Of a stretch of 64,000 nucleotides of DNA, positions 27,506 to 36,786 are shown piece after piece; the first letter of the stretch is position 1; each line of letters opens with the position of its first letter. Position numbers and translations under genes: made by a program. The notes beneath the pieces are model-generated. The model made no database searches and was not told the origin of the DNA. It saw only the letters and a list, made by a program, of their open reading frames with translations. Origin of the DNA: KBS-96 sp964247975 (GTDB taxonomy: Bacteria; Acidobacteriota; Terriglobia; Bryobacterales; Bryobacteraceae); assembly GCA_964247975.1 (NCBI GenBank), contig CAXTWH010000026.1, positions 12,157 to 76,156 on the forward strand, written 5' to 3'.

Positions 27506-27576
27506 ATTTTACTGGTAAATTCGCCGATATTCTAAGAAAAATGTTTTATGCCCACGATAGGGATCTAGTGTTTAAA

Positions 27577-27608
27577 ACAGGTAACAGTGGCTCGAAACTG
27601 TTTCCTGT
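27577..27608. promoter_or_regulatory. Imperfect inverted repeat upstream of a TonB-receptor gene
   Basis: ACAGGTAACAGT (27577-27588) and ACTGTTTCCTGT (27597-27608) are inverted copies with one mismatch and an 8-base centre, lying about 210 bases before the receptor gene at 27818. They could be an operator or a hairpin. No T-run follows. The rest of the 312-base spacer 27506-27817 shows nothing recognisable. Confidence 0.35.
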
Positions 27609-27817
27609 AACCAATGCAAGCTGGTTAACGCCTATTTACTCATCAAGTCATCTCGAAATGAGCGCTGCGCCGTTTGGCAACTGTTTGTTCGAACCGCCTA
27701 CTCTGTACACTAAAGCATAAGTGCATTTTCTGCCATCGGTAAACCGTGTTGCCGCTTTCGCGGGCTTGTACCTAAGCCTTTGAGTCAGTGATTGAAGTGG
27801 AATTACTAAGGAACACC

Positions 27818-30418
27818 TTGTTGAAGATTTTACTGCTTGCGGTTCTTACGCAAACAACCATGCTGTTTGCGTTCACCGCAGCGCCTTTTTCTCCCGGCAA
27901 TTCAGCGAACCAAGCGACCGGGACCACAGCCGGCACGGTGGTCGGCACTGCTACCGATCCCACCGGCGCGATTGTGGCGGGCGCAACCGTCACCCTGAAG
28001 AATGCGGTTACTAATTACGCAAAGCAAGTGACTACCGATGCGAAAGGCGCATTTCAGTTCGTCAACGTGCCGTTGAATCAGTACCATCTGTCGATCTCCG
28101 CTCCTGGTTTTAAAACAACCGCCAAGGACGTTGCTGTGCGCAGTTCAGTGCCGGTCCAGGTTGCTTCGGAGCTGGTGATTTCCGGCACCACCGAAGAAGT
28201 CACCGTGGAAGCTTCCGCTGCCGATCTGCTGGAACCTGTTCCCACCGCCCACACCGATGTGGATCATGACCAATTAAGCAAGCTGCCCTTAACTTCCGGT
28301 TCGCAGGGTTTAAGCGATGCCATCACGCTCACCGCGCCCGGCGTAGTGGCTGATTCCAACGGCTTCTTTCACCCTCTGGGCGACCACGCTCAAACCAGCT
28401 ACGTGGTGGATGGAATGCCAATCAACGATCAGCAAAGCAAAGGCTTTTCCACTCAGTTGCCGCCCAACGCTCTGCAATCCATGGAAATGATCACCGGCGG
28501 ACCCAATGCTGAATACGGCGACAAAACAAGCTTAGTAGTGAATGCCGTTACCCGCAGCGGCTTAGGCCAGAAGCCTACCGGTAGCCTCGAAACTTACTAT
28601 GGATCTTTCGGCACTTTCGGCGAGAACGCCACCTTCGGCGCCGGCACGGCGAAGTTCGGAAATTTTCTGGTGCTCAATTCCAGCCGCACCGGACGTTTTC
28701 TCGATAGTCCGGAGTTCACCCCGTTCCACGACAAAGGCAACAGTTCAACCATTTTCGATCACATCGATTACCAGCCGAGCGGCCGCGATTCGCTTCACCT
28801 CAACATCTTCGGCGCCCGAAACTGGTTTCAAATTCCCGACACTTATGACCAGTTGGGCCAGGATCAGCATCAGCGCGTCACCACTTTTAGCCTTGCGCCC
28901 GGTTATCAGCATACGTTCGGCAATTCCGCGCTGCTGACAGTCGATCCCTTCTTCCGCCAGGACCGGGTGGATTATTGGCCGAGCCAGAACGCTTTCGCAG
29001 ATACTCCCGCCACCGTCGCTCAGAACCGGCATCTCACCAATTTCGGCGTGGCCGCTAACTTCGCCTGGGTGGAAGGCATTCACAATCTGAAGGTCGGCAC
29101 CCAGATCATGCAAACTCAATTGAAGGAAAATTTTGATTTCGGGGTAACTAATCCGTCCTTCAATGCGGTTTGCCTCGATTCAGAAGGCGCGCCGCTGGCT
29201 TTGCCTTCGGTAGTGAATCCAGCCGCTTGCAGCACGCTCGGCTATCAGGCCAATCCTGGGCTGTCTCCCGGCCTGATTCCTTTTGATCTCACGCGCGGCG
29301 GTTCACTGTTCTTTTTTCACGGTTCCGCCAACATCAATCAACAAGCTGGTTATGCTCAGGACCAGATTACCTGGAAAAACTGGTCCATTAACGTAGGGTT
29401 GCGCTTCGATCACTACGACGGCATCACGCAGGACAATTTGTTTCAACCGCGCGGCGGCGTATCGTATCTCATCAAAAAAACGAACACTCTCTTAAAAGCG
29501 TCTTACACTCGCAGCCTGGAAACGCCTTACAACGAAAACTTGGTTTTATCGAGCGACACCGGCAACGGCGGCTTGGCGCAGAATGTATTCGGCACCGCCC
29601 AACAGCCCCTGCGCTCCGGCCATCGTGATTCTTATAGTACCGGGCTACAACAAGCCCTCGGCAAATATCTGCAAATCGACGCGAACTACTTCTGGAAATA
29701 CACCAGAAACGCTTACGATTTCGATACGCTGTTCAACACGCCGATTACGTTTCCGATCTCCTGGCGGAAGTCGAAGCTTGACGGGGTAGCAATGCGCTTA
29801 TCAACGCCCAACATTCATGGCTTTCAAGCCTACACGACTCTAGGTCACACTCGCGCCCGCTTCTTCGGCCCGGAAATCGGTGGACTGTTGTTTAATTCTG
29901 CGGTGAACCCCGGCGTGTTCCGCATCGACCACGACCAGGCATTGGAACAAACCACTTACGTCCGTTATCAACACAAAACCAATGGCCCTTGGGCTGCGTT
30001 TACCTGGCGCTACGATAGCGGCGAAGTGGCCGGAGCGGTTGGTACGCTAGAAGACGCGTTGGCTCTTACCCCTGCCCAACAAGCCACCATCGGTTTTTAC
30101 TGCGGCTCGCAGCGGGCGACCGTGTACAGCGGGATCACGTCCTGCCCTGGATCGTTCGGCGCAACCCGCGTCCAGATTCCCGCGCCCGGAACGGAAAATG
30201 ACGATCACAATCCGCCCCGCATCGCGCCCCGCAACATCTTCGATCTGGCAGTAGGAACCGACAATCTTTTTCACTTTGAAAGATTCCGGACTACCCTGAA
30301 ACTGGAAGCCCTGAACATTTCGAATGAAGCCGCGCTGTACAACTTTCTTTCCACCTTCAGCGGCACCCATTGGGTCCCGCCCCGCACGTTTCAAGTGACG
30401 TTCGGAGTTGCGTTCTAG
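27818..30418 (+). CDS. TonB-dependent receptor-like protein with carboxypeptidase-regulatory-like domain
   Basis: A protein of about 866 residues. A signal peptide (LKILLLAVLTQTTMLFAFTAAP) is followed by a regulatory-like domain (GTVVGTATDPTGAIVAGATVTLKN). The plug region has QTSYVVDGMPINDQ and MEMITGGPNAEYGDKTSLVVNAVTRSG. The barrel ends in QVTFGVAF with a terminal Phe. The open frame begins at a GTG at 27788, but the TTG at 27818 has AAGGA at good spacing and puts the signal peptide at the N-terminus. The ligand is unknown. It is convergent with the orphan permease, with a 2-base gap. Confidence 0.9.
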   Translation: MLKILLLAVLTQTTMLFAFTAAPFSPGNSANQATGTTAGTVVGTATDPTGAIVAGATVTLKNAVTNYAKQVTTDAKGAFQFVNVPLNQYHLSISAPGFKTTAKDVAVRSSVPVQVASELVISGTTEEVTVEASAADLLEPVPTAHTDVDHDQLSKLPLTSGSQGLSDAITLTAPGVVADSNGFFHPLGDHAQTSYVVDGMPINDQQSKGFSTQLPPNALQSMEMITGGPNAEYGDKTSLVVNAVTRSGLGQKPTGSLETYYGSFGTFGENATFGAGTAKFGNFLVLNSSRTGRFLDSPEFTPFHDKGNSSTIFDHIDYQPSGRDSLHLNIFGARNWFQIPDTYDQLGQDQHQRVTTFSLAPGYQHTFGNSALLTVDPFFRQDRVDYWPSQNAFADTPATVAQNRHLTNFGVAANFAWVEGIHNLKVGTQIMQTQLKENFDFGVTNPSFNAVCLDSEGAPLALPSVVNPAACSTLGYQANPGLSPGLIPFDLTRGGSLFFFHGSANINQQAGYAQDQITWKNWSINVGLRFDHYDGITQDNLFQPRGGVSYLIKKTNTLLKASYTRSLETPYNENLVLSSDTGNGGLAQNVFGTAQQPLRSGHRDSYSTGLQQALGKYLQIDANYFWKYTRNAYDFDTLFNTPITFPISWRKSKLDGVAMRLSTPNIHGFQAYTTLGHTRARFFGPEIGGLLFNSAVNPGVFRIDHDQALEQTTYVRYQHKTNGPWAAFTWRYDSGEVAGAVGTLEDALALTPAQQATIGFYCGSQRATVYSGITSCPGSFGATRVQIPAPGTENDDHNPPRIAPRNIFDLAVGTDNLFHFERFRTTLKLEALNISNEAALYNFLSTFSGTHWVPPRTFQVTFGVAF

Positions 30419-30420
30419 CA

Positions 30421-33051
30421 CTATTCATTTCTGAGAGCCACAACCGGATCTACCTGCGATGCCCGTCTCGCCGGCAGATAGCTGGCTAGGAGCGATGCCG
30501 CCAGTAGTAAAATAGCCCCTGTTGTAAACGTTGTCCAATCCAGCGCGGGAACACCGAACAGCAGTTTTGAAAGCGTCGATGCAGCCGTTAAACTGAACAG
30601 CAAACCTAATAAGAGACCTGCTCCCACCAAGCTCAAGCCTCTTTGTATCACCAAACCAAGCACCTGTCTTGGTTGTGCGCCCAAAGCGATGCGAACGCCT
30701 AGCTCCTGGGTCTGCTGTGTCACTGAATACGACAAAACGCCGTAAACTCCAATCAGCATCAATCCCAGCGCCGCCGCCGCGAATGCGGCGAGCACAAACA
30801 TCGTAAACCGGCGCGTCGCCAATGATTTTGCAATCACCTGCTGCATCGGTTGTGTGTCAAATATCGGCAGGCCGGCATCAACCGACCAGATGGCGCGGCG
30901 AACTGCTGCGCCGATCTCGCCGTCACAATTCCTTTGACAGCGAACAATAAAAACTGCGGTGCTTGTGACGGCTCCGCTTTCAAACTGAAAACCGCTGGTG
31001 TAAACGGTTGGGTCAACAGCAATATCGAGAGCTTTCAAATGCACATCGCCTGCAATCCCCACCACGGTGAGCCATCTTCCGCCCCATTTCAACCGTTTGC
31101 CGAGAGCACTTTCTTGCGGCCAGTACTGATGCGCCATGCTTTCGTTAATTACAACAACCATCGGGCGCTCCGGCGTGTCATGCTCGTCGAAGGTGCGGCC
31201 TGCTTTCAGCGGAATCCCCATTGCCGCAAAGTAATTTCCGCTGACCAAAGCATTGTCTATCCACCGCGCCTCATTAGGGTCTCTCCCTTCGACGGTGATT
31301 CCAATCTGGCGATCGTCTGCCAATGGTACATGCGTAGTTAATCCCACGGTCGTAACTCCTGGTATGGCTGCTAAAGCCGCCATGATTTTTTTCTCTGCTT
31401 GGCTGCGCTGATCGCCTTTGGGATAACGGCCTCTATTCAGGGTTGTCCGGGTAATCCAAACACCTTGCGGATTAAACCCAGGCGGCACTCTTAGTACTTC
31501 CACAAAACTTCGAATCAATAAACCGGCGCCAATCACGAGAGCCACTGAACTGGCAACTTCGAGAATCACCAAGCCATTGCGAAAACGCTGCCCTGCCGCT
31601 GTGCTTCCCAGGTGGCGTCCGGCTTGTTTCAGAACCTGCGCTAACTTTGCCTGTAATCCTGTTGTTAAAGGTGCTAAACCGCATACAACACCCGTCAGCA
31701 GCGAAAGAATAAATGTAAATAATAGTGCTTGCCCGTTGATGTGTACGCCTTGCAATCCAACCACCTGCTCAGGCCAGGCGCGCGCCGCTAAACTGATTAA
31801 AACTTTCGCCAGCAGGCATCCAAACACGCCGCCCGCTAAGGTCAACAGCAGGCTTTCCGTTAGCAGTTGAACCGCCAGCCGGGATGCGCTTGCCCCTAAC
31901 GCACTGCGCACCGCAAATTCCCGTTGCCGTGCTTCGGCTCGCGCTAAAAGCAGATTTGCTACGTTAGCGCACGCAATCAGGAGCACAAATAAAACTGCGC
32001 CTGTTAAAGTTAACAACGCCGGCTTTGCTTTGGTCGCTGCTTCAGCGCCCAAGCGTTCCACCATTGTCCGCACTGGCGTCTCCGTTCCATACACTGCGGG
32101 TAAGGCTTTTTGAAATGACGCCGCAATTTGCCTCACATCGTCCTGAGCCTGAACCAAAGTCGCGCCCGGCTTCAATCGCGCCACTACGCTGGTGTCGAAA
32201 CTGGCCGCCCGGTCCTGTATTTCCTGCGCAGAATAAGCCATCGGCACCCATAACGCCGGTGGTTTGCCGACGCTTGTGTTGGTGGCGGGAAACGCAAAGC
32301 CCGGCGGCATGACGCCAATTACCGTGTATTGTTCTTCGTCCAATCTAAGGGTTGAACCAACCGCCCGCGGATTTCCGTTATAGCGATGCAGCCAAAAGTC
32401 GTGACTGAGAACAGCCGCTTTTGCTGCGCCAATCCGGTCTTCCGCCGTCGTAGAGCTACGGCCGATTCGCACCGGAACGCCAAGCGTTTGAAATAAATTG
32501 CTGGTGGCGCGCACGGCTTCAATCTGTTCCGGTTCGCCCACGCCGGTCAGACTGAAAGAAGTGGCTTGGTACCCGGCGATAGCCGCGAAAACGTGATTGC
32601 GGTCCCGGTAGTCAAGGTATTCAGCCGGGGAGGTGTTCAACTTTGCTGCTCCCATAGCCGGTATGGTCTCGTGGATAACAACCAGTTCCTGCGGATTCGG
32701 ATACGGCGGCTTTGTTAACAGAACCGCATAAACAATGCTAAATACAGCCGTATTTGCGCCGATGCCTAGACACAGAGTAAGAACAACGGCAATCGCAAAA
32801 CTTAAATTACTTCTCAGTTGCCGCAGAGCATACCGTACGTCCTTTCGCGCTTGCTCCAACTGTGTCCCGCCCCAAACTGCTCGCGTATCTTCCTTGACCA
32901 AAGTTGGATTGCCAAAAACCCGCCGGGCAGCCTCACGCGCTTCAGCTTGTGAAGCTCCTGAACTTTCCTGCTCCTCGGCTTCCAGCTCCAAATGCGCGCT
33001 GATTTCTTTTTCCAGCTCTTGTTCTTTCTTGATTCGCCAGAATCGCCGCAT
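30421..33051 (-). CDS. Acidobacterial-type orphan MacB/FtsX ABC permease
   Basis: An 876-residue permease without its own ATPase. The cytoplasmic N-terminus (WRIKKEQELEKEISAHLELEAEE, then EAREAARRVFGN) is characteristic of acidobacterial 'duplicated orphan permeases'. It is followed by a membrane helix (AIAVVLTLCLGIGANTAVFSIVYAVLL), a large MacB-type periplasmic domain, an FtsX block of three helices, a second periplasmic domain and a second FtsX block ending SYLPARRASQVDPVVALRNE. Related MacB permeases couple to a separate ATPase for export of peptides or lipoproteins. It starts 1 base after the padR stop, so the two form an operon and PadR probably controls it. Confidence 0.93.
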   Translation of the reverse strand: MRRFWRIKKEQELEKEISAHLELEAEEQESSGASQAEAREAARRVFGNPTLVKEDTRAVWGGTQLEQARKDVRYALRQLRSNLSFAIAVVLTLCLGIGANTAVFSIVYAVLLTKPPYPNPQELVVIHETIPAMGAAKLNTSPAEYLDYRDRNHVFAAIAGYQATSFSLTGVGEPEQIEAVRATSNLFQTLGVPVRIGRSSTTAEDRIGAAKAAVLSHDFWLHRYNGNPRAVGSTLRLDEEQYTVIGVMPPGFAFPATNTSVGKPPALWVPMAYSAQEIQDRAASFDTSVVARLKPGATLVQAQDDVRQIAASFQKALPAVYGTETPVRTMVERLGAEAATKAKPALLTLTGAVLFVLLIACANVANLLLARAEARQREFAVRSALGASASRLAVQLLTESLLLTLAGGVFGCLLAKVLISLAARAWPEQVVGLQGVHINGQALLFTFILSLLTGVVCGLAPLTTGLQAKLAQVLKQAGRHLGSTAAGQRFRNGLVILEVASSVALVIGAGLLIRSFVEVLRVPPGFNPQGVWITRTTLNRGRYPKGDQRSQAEKKIMAALAAIPGVTTVGLTTHVPLADDRQIGITVEGRDPNEARWIDNALVSGNYFAAMGIPLKAGRTFDEHDTPERPMVVVINESMAHQYWPQESALGKRLKWGGRWLTVVGIAGDVHLKALDIAVDPTVYTSGFQFESGAVTSTAVFIVRCQRNCDGEIGAAVRRAIWSVDAGLPIFDTQPMQQVIAKSLATRRFTMFVLAAFAAAALGLMLIGVYGVLSYSVTQQTQELGVRIALGAQPRQVLGLVIQRGLSLVGAGLLLGLLFSLTAASTLSKLLFGVPALDWTTFTTGAILLLAASLLASYLPARRASQVDPVVALRNE

Positions 33052-33052
33052 T

Positions 33053-33409
33053 TCAACTCTCCTCGGCAGGCCACATGATTCGGGAAATTGCGCCGGTAAG
33101 CATTTTCCACTTTGATTCTTCAGCGGTAAGCTGCTTTTTGCCGGTCGCGGTCAGCCGGTAATATTTGTACTCGCGCTTCTGGTCTTTAACCGCCGGTTCC
33201 CACTTAGCCGCAATGAAGCCTTTTCGTTCCAGCCGATGCAGCGCGGGATACAGCGAACCGTGTTCCACTTGCAGAACCTCGTCCGTCGTGCGCTGAATGT
33301 GCTTTGCTATCTGGTGGCCGTGCGCCGGACCGAAAACCAACGTCCGCAGGATCAGCATGTCCAGCGTGCCTTGCAGCAGCTCAACTTTGTTTTGTGTTTC
33401 TTTCGGCAT
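33053..33409 (-). CDS. PadR-family transcriptional regulator
   Basis: A 118-residue winged-helix repressor. Family features are visible: LLQGTLDMLILRTLVFGPAHGHQIAKHI, then LQVEHGSLYPALHRLERKGFI with the wing, and the C-terminal YYRLTATGKKQL. In Acidobacteria this class routinely precedes the orphan permease, and here it does so with a 1-base gap. A perfect 20-bp inverted repeat begins 5 bases upstream of its ATG and is a good candidate for its own operator. The inducer is unknown. Confidence 0.95.
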   Translation of the reverse strand: MPKETQNKVELLQGTLDMLILRTLVFGPAHGHQIAKHIQRTTDEVLQVEHGSLYPALHRLERKGFIAAKWEPAVKDQKREYKYYRLTATGKKQLTAEESKWKMLTGAISRIMWPAEES

Positions 33410-33413
33410 TCTT

Positions 33414-33466
33414 CTGCATAGACATTCTACCCTAAGTTGAATAGTCAGGGTAGAATGTCTATGCAG
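33414..33466. promoter_or_regulatory. Perfect 20-bp inverted repeat at the padR start, candidate PadR operator
   Basis: Arms CTGCATAGACATTCTACCCT (33414-33433) and AGGGTAGAATGTCTATGCAG (33447-33466) are exact reverse complements around a 13-base centre. Each arm holds a smaller dyad TAGA-N3-TCTA, so the site offers two half-operators, as expected for a dimeric repressor. It lies between the phoD stop and the padR ATG. In the direction of these genes no T-run follows, so it is not a typical terminator. It would also fold over the ribosome-binding region of padR. Confidence 0.65.
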
Positions 33467-33482
33467 ATTGTTAAAAACCGAC

Positions 33483-35249
33483 TCAGTGTTCGATCAGCCT
33501 CACCGACCCTGCCGGCACCGTGAAGCTCTTCAACGTCACCAGATTTGCAGTAGGCTGCCGGATCGTCGTCACCGCTTTGAACGTGCAGTTCAACTGCGTT
33601 GGCGTAATGTCCAGAATTCCGTAGCCATGCGTTGACGAATCCCAATACTGAATATGCGGATTGTTCAAGCGGATCAGCGGTTCCAGCGCATTCGGCGGCA
33701 CTCCGAAATTTTTTGCCGGCAGCGGCGCGCTTGGTAGATGCACGGCGGAAAGAATATCTTCTTCGAGATTCGCCGACGTGATCGAACCGACCATCAACTC
33801 TATGCCCACCGGCGAACTGAAAATGTTGTTGAAGTCGGTTTTCAGGTAGCCTGCTAAAAACGTGTGCAGATCGCCGGTCAACGCCACCAGATTATGCACG
33901 CCCGCATCACGAATCGTGCGCAATATCAGTGAACGTTCTGCCGGATACCCGTCCCATTGATCCAGATCTACATAGACAAATCCCGCCGCCTTCAATTGCA
34001 TCAGCATTACTTCGTTAGCCCATAACTTCCAGGTCGCTTTTGATCCGGCCACTTGGCTCAAAAACCAGTTGCGCTGGTCCGCGCCCAGCATAGTGCGCTG
34101 TGGGTCTTTCAACTCCGAACAGCCGAGGGAAAAGTATCTTTGAAAAGCCTGCCCGTCGCCGCAGGGTGGTCCGTCCCGGTACAAACGCTCATCCGTCACA
34201 ATTAAGTCCGCCAGTTGACCGAAGCTGAACTTACGATAAACCTGAATGGAATGCTCCCAATCCAGGGAAGGATTGAAAGGTGTATCGGCTAAACCGTATT
34301 CGGCCCAGGCTTGATTGGCTGCTTGCCGCAGCGCAGCTTGTGGCGTCTCAGCCGTGTTCGGAGCCGTGTTGTCATCAGGATGGTAGTCCTGATGGCAATC
34401 GTTAGCGAACTCGTGGTCATCCCAAAGCTGGATCATCGCAAACTGCTCATGCACCGCCTGCATGTTCGGATCGCTCCCGTACACCTGATACAAGTGCCGG
34501 TAGTCATCCAGGTTCTGGGGAATGGTTGTGCTGCCGCTCGGAAAAGGAGGCACGGCCCGCGCCGGATTGTTTTGAAAAGCGTTGCTGGTGATCGTCTCAT
34601 AAATGTAATCGCCCAGATGCACCACGTAATCAACGTTTTCCTGCGCCAGATACTGATATGCCGTGTAATACCCGTTGCCGTAATCCTGGCACACCACATA
34701 GCCAAGCCGCAGTTCCGGTAGTGAGTCGCCGGGCAGCGGTAGGGTTTTAAACTGTCCGGTGCGGCTTACGACCTGATTAAAAATAAATCGGTAATAGTGC
34801 TTTGTAAACGGACGCAATGCCGGATGCTGAATCGGCAGCTTTACCGTGTTGTCGCGCGTGCTGTCCACTGCGGCCACGCCCTGCGCCAGAACCGAACTGT
34901 TCTGGAAGGAAGAATCGGAAGCAATCTGCCAGGCCACCATCAGCATCGGCACTGCGGCGGCGGCTTGCGGGTCAACCCGCGTCCACAAAACAACTCCATT
35001 CGGATTCGGATCGCCTGACGCGACACTCTGTGGAAAAACAGCAGCCTGCTGATCGCTCCCTGCTGAACTCACCACAAAAAGCTCATCAATTTCCGCCGGC
35101 GACAACCCTCCCAGAGCCGGGTCCGTCACAAACGGAACACTGTTCGCGTAAACAGGTTGTATCTCTTGCGCTTCTGCGGCAACACGCGAAGCAAGCCAGG
35201 CAAAGCCCCCGGAAACGGCCAGGGTTCCAAAGAATTTTCGGCGATCCAT
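33483..35249 (-). CDS. phoD: PhoD-type alkaline phosphatase/phosphodiesterase with Tat signal
   Basis: A protein of about 588 residues. The ATG at 35249 gives the twin-arginine signal MDRRKFFGTLAVSGG; the open frame runs to 35294 but that extension lacks features. The PhoD N-terminal domain is seen in FPQSVASGDPNPNGVVLWTRV. The metallophosphatase core has LGYVVCQDYGNGYYTAY, VVHLGDYIYE, MIQLWDDHEFANDC and LVALTGDLHTFLAG, which carry the Fe/Ca ligands. PhoD enzymes release phosphate from phosphodiesters and monoesters outside the cell. No Pho-box or transporter is adjacent. It is upstream of padR on the same strand but separated by the large inverted repeat. Confidence 0.93.
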   Translation of the reverse strand: MDRRKFFGTLAVSGGFAWLASRVAAEAQEIQPVYANSVPFVTDPALGGLSPAEIDELFVVSSAGSDQQAAVFPQSVASGDPNPNGVVLWTRVDPQAAAAVPMLMVAWQIASDSSFQNSSVLAQGVAAVDSTRDNTVKLPIQHPALRPFTKHYYRFIFNQVVSRTGQFKTLPLPGDSLPELRLGYVVCQDYGNGYYTAYQYLAQENVDYVVHLGDYIYETITSNAFQNNPARAVPPFPSGSTTIPQNLDDYRHLYQVYGSDPNMQAVHEQFAMIQLWDDHEFANDCHQDYHPDDNTAPNTAETPQAALRQAANQAWAEYGLADTPFNPSLDWEHSIQVYRKFSFGQLADLIVTDERLYRDGPPCGDGQAFQRYFSLGCSELKDPQRTMLGADQRNWFLSQVAGSKATWKLWANEVMLMQLKAAGFVYVDLDQWDGYPAERSLILRTIRDAGVHNLVALTGDLHTFLAGYLKTDFNNIFSSPVGIELMVGSITSANLEEDILSAVHLPSAPLPAKNFGVPPNALEPLIRLNNPHIQYWDSSTHGYGILDITPTQLNCTFKAVTTIRQPTANLVTLKSFTVPAGSVRLIEH

Positions 35250-35397
35250 ACTGGGGATTAGTGTAAGCCTTTCCGCGCACAGAAGAGTGAACATTAGAAA
35301 ACGATGCGATTACAAAACGGCCGGCGCCTTTCGCGGGAAGTCTCGCTCTGCAAACTTTTTCGCTCATTTGGCATCCTAGAAACTGCGATATTTCTGT

Positions 35398-36735
35398 ATG
35401 AGAAGCCTGCTGTTTATCTTTTTACTTTCTTCGCTCGCTGCCAGACCTGCGGAGCGCACGGTCATCCCCGACGTTAACCTGATCGACGGCTCCGGTTCGC
35501 CTGTTAAGCAGCATGTCACGGTAGTAATTGAAGATCAGCAGATTCGTGAAATCCGCTCCGCCTCTTCCTATAAAGCAAACAGCAGCGAACACGTTCTCCA
35601 TTTCGAAGGCAAAACGGTTATCCCCGGCTTAATTGCCGCCCACGCCCATCTGGGGCTTGTGGACGGTGCCACGACTAAACCGGAAAATTACACCGAACAA
35701 AACATTGAACGGCAGCTTCAACAATACGAACGCTACGGCGTTACCACCGTGATGTCGCTGGGCGTGAATAAGGATCTGCTTTATCAGTTGCGCGACCAAC
35801 AGAAAGCGGGAAAACTCGGCGGCTCAACCATTCTTACCGCCGGACGCGGCATCGGCTTCCCCGGCGGATTTCCGCCTTTGAACGTCGCCCCCGATCAGGT
35901 GTACCGGCCCAACACTCCTGATGAAGCAAGGCAGGAGGTGCGAGAAATGGCCGCGCATCATCCCGACATGATCAAGGTTTGGGTGGACGACAATTTAGGC
36001 AAACTGCCCCGGCCCAACTTCTCGATCATCGCTGCCGTTATCGATGAATCGCACAAACAACATCTACGCACCGCCGCCCACGTGTTCTATCTGGACGACG
36101 CCAAACAACTGGTGAACGACGGAGTTGATGTGCTGGCCCATAGCGTGCGCGATAAGCCGGTTGATGCGGAATTTATCCAATTGATGAAGAAACATCACGT
36201 TGCTTATATCCCCACGCTTCAACTGGAAGAAGCGTTCTTTATCTACGCCGACCATCCGAACTGGACCCAATCGCCCTTTTTTCTGAACGCGCTGCAACCG
36301 CAAACCCGCGCCATGCTGTTTTCGCCGCAGTTTGCCGCTAAGATTCAGAAAGACCTTGTTACCGCCCAGCATCGCCAGTTTCTCGCCACCGCCGAACAGA
36401 ATTTGAAAACGCTTTTCAAAGCCGGTGTCACCATCGGCTTCGGCACCGATTCCGGCGCCACACCCACCCGCATCGCCGGCTTTGCCGAACACCGCGAATT
36501 GCAGTTGATGGTGGAAGCCGGGCTCACTCCTGCTGAAGCCTTGCGCGCCGCCACTGCTATCAACGCATCCATTCTCAAAATTCCGCAGATTGGCGTATTG
36601 AAGACAGGAAAACAAGCGGATCTGATTGTGCTTAATTCGGACCCGCTTTCGAACATCGCCAACACGGAACAGATTTTATTAGTGATGCACAAAGGCGCGG
36701 AAATTAAAACTGATTTGAACGCGGCGCAGCACTAA
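35398..36735 (+). CDS. Secreted amidohydrolase (imidazolonepropionase/prolidase-like)
   Basis: A 445-residue metal-dependent hydrolase with a cleavable signal (RSLLFIFLLSSLAARPA). Motifs: VIPGLIAAHAHLGL (the H-x-H metal pair), IKVWVDDN, HLRTAAHVFYLDDA and GVDVLAHS (further metal His), IGFGTDSGA (the catalytic Asp), and LKTGKQADLIVLNSDPL. This is the amidohydrolase group annotated as imidazolonepropionase-like, usually periplasmic and often acting on cyclic amides or dipeptides. The substrate is unknown. It is a single gene divergent from phoD. Confidence 0.9.
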   Translation: MRSLLFIFLLSSLAARPAERTVIPDVNLIDGSGSPVKQHVTVVIEDQQIREIRSASSYKANSSEHVLHFEGKTVIPGLIAAHAHLGLVDGATTKPENYTEQNIERQLQQYERYGVTTVMSLGVNKDLLYQLRDQQKAGKLGGSTILTAGRGIGFPGGFPPLNVAPDQVYRPNTPDEARQEVREMAAHHPDMIKVWVDDNLGKLPRPNFSIIAAVIDESHKQHLRTAAHVFYLDDAKQLVNDGVDVLAHSVRDKPVDAEFIQLMKKHHVAYIPTLQLEEAFFIYADHPNWTQSPFFLNALQPQTRAMLFSPQFAAKIQKDLVTAQHRQFLATAEQNLKTLFKAGVTIGFGTDSGATPTRIAGFAEHRELQLMVEAGLTPAEALRAATAINASILKIPQIGVLKTGKQADLIVLNSDPLSNIANTEQILLVMHKGAEIKTDLNAAQH

Positions 36736-36786
36736 ACAGGAGAACTTACTTATTTTCTGGCCGTATGGCTTTAAATATCTGTTAAT

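Noticed and set aside
33414..33466. The 20-bp inverted repeat as a terminator of phoD
   Set aside because: No T-run follows in the direction of phoD transcription and the repeat ends 5 bases before the padR ATG, so an operator role fits better.
36064..36615. A 183-codon minus-strand frame opposite the amidohydrolase
   Set aside because: Antisense to a convincing gene and without any domain features.
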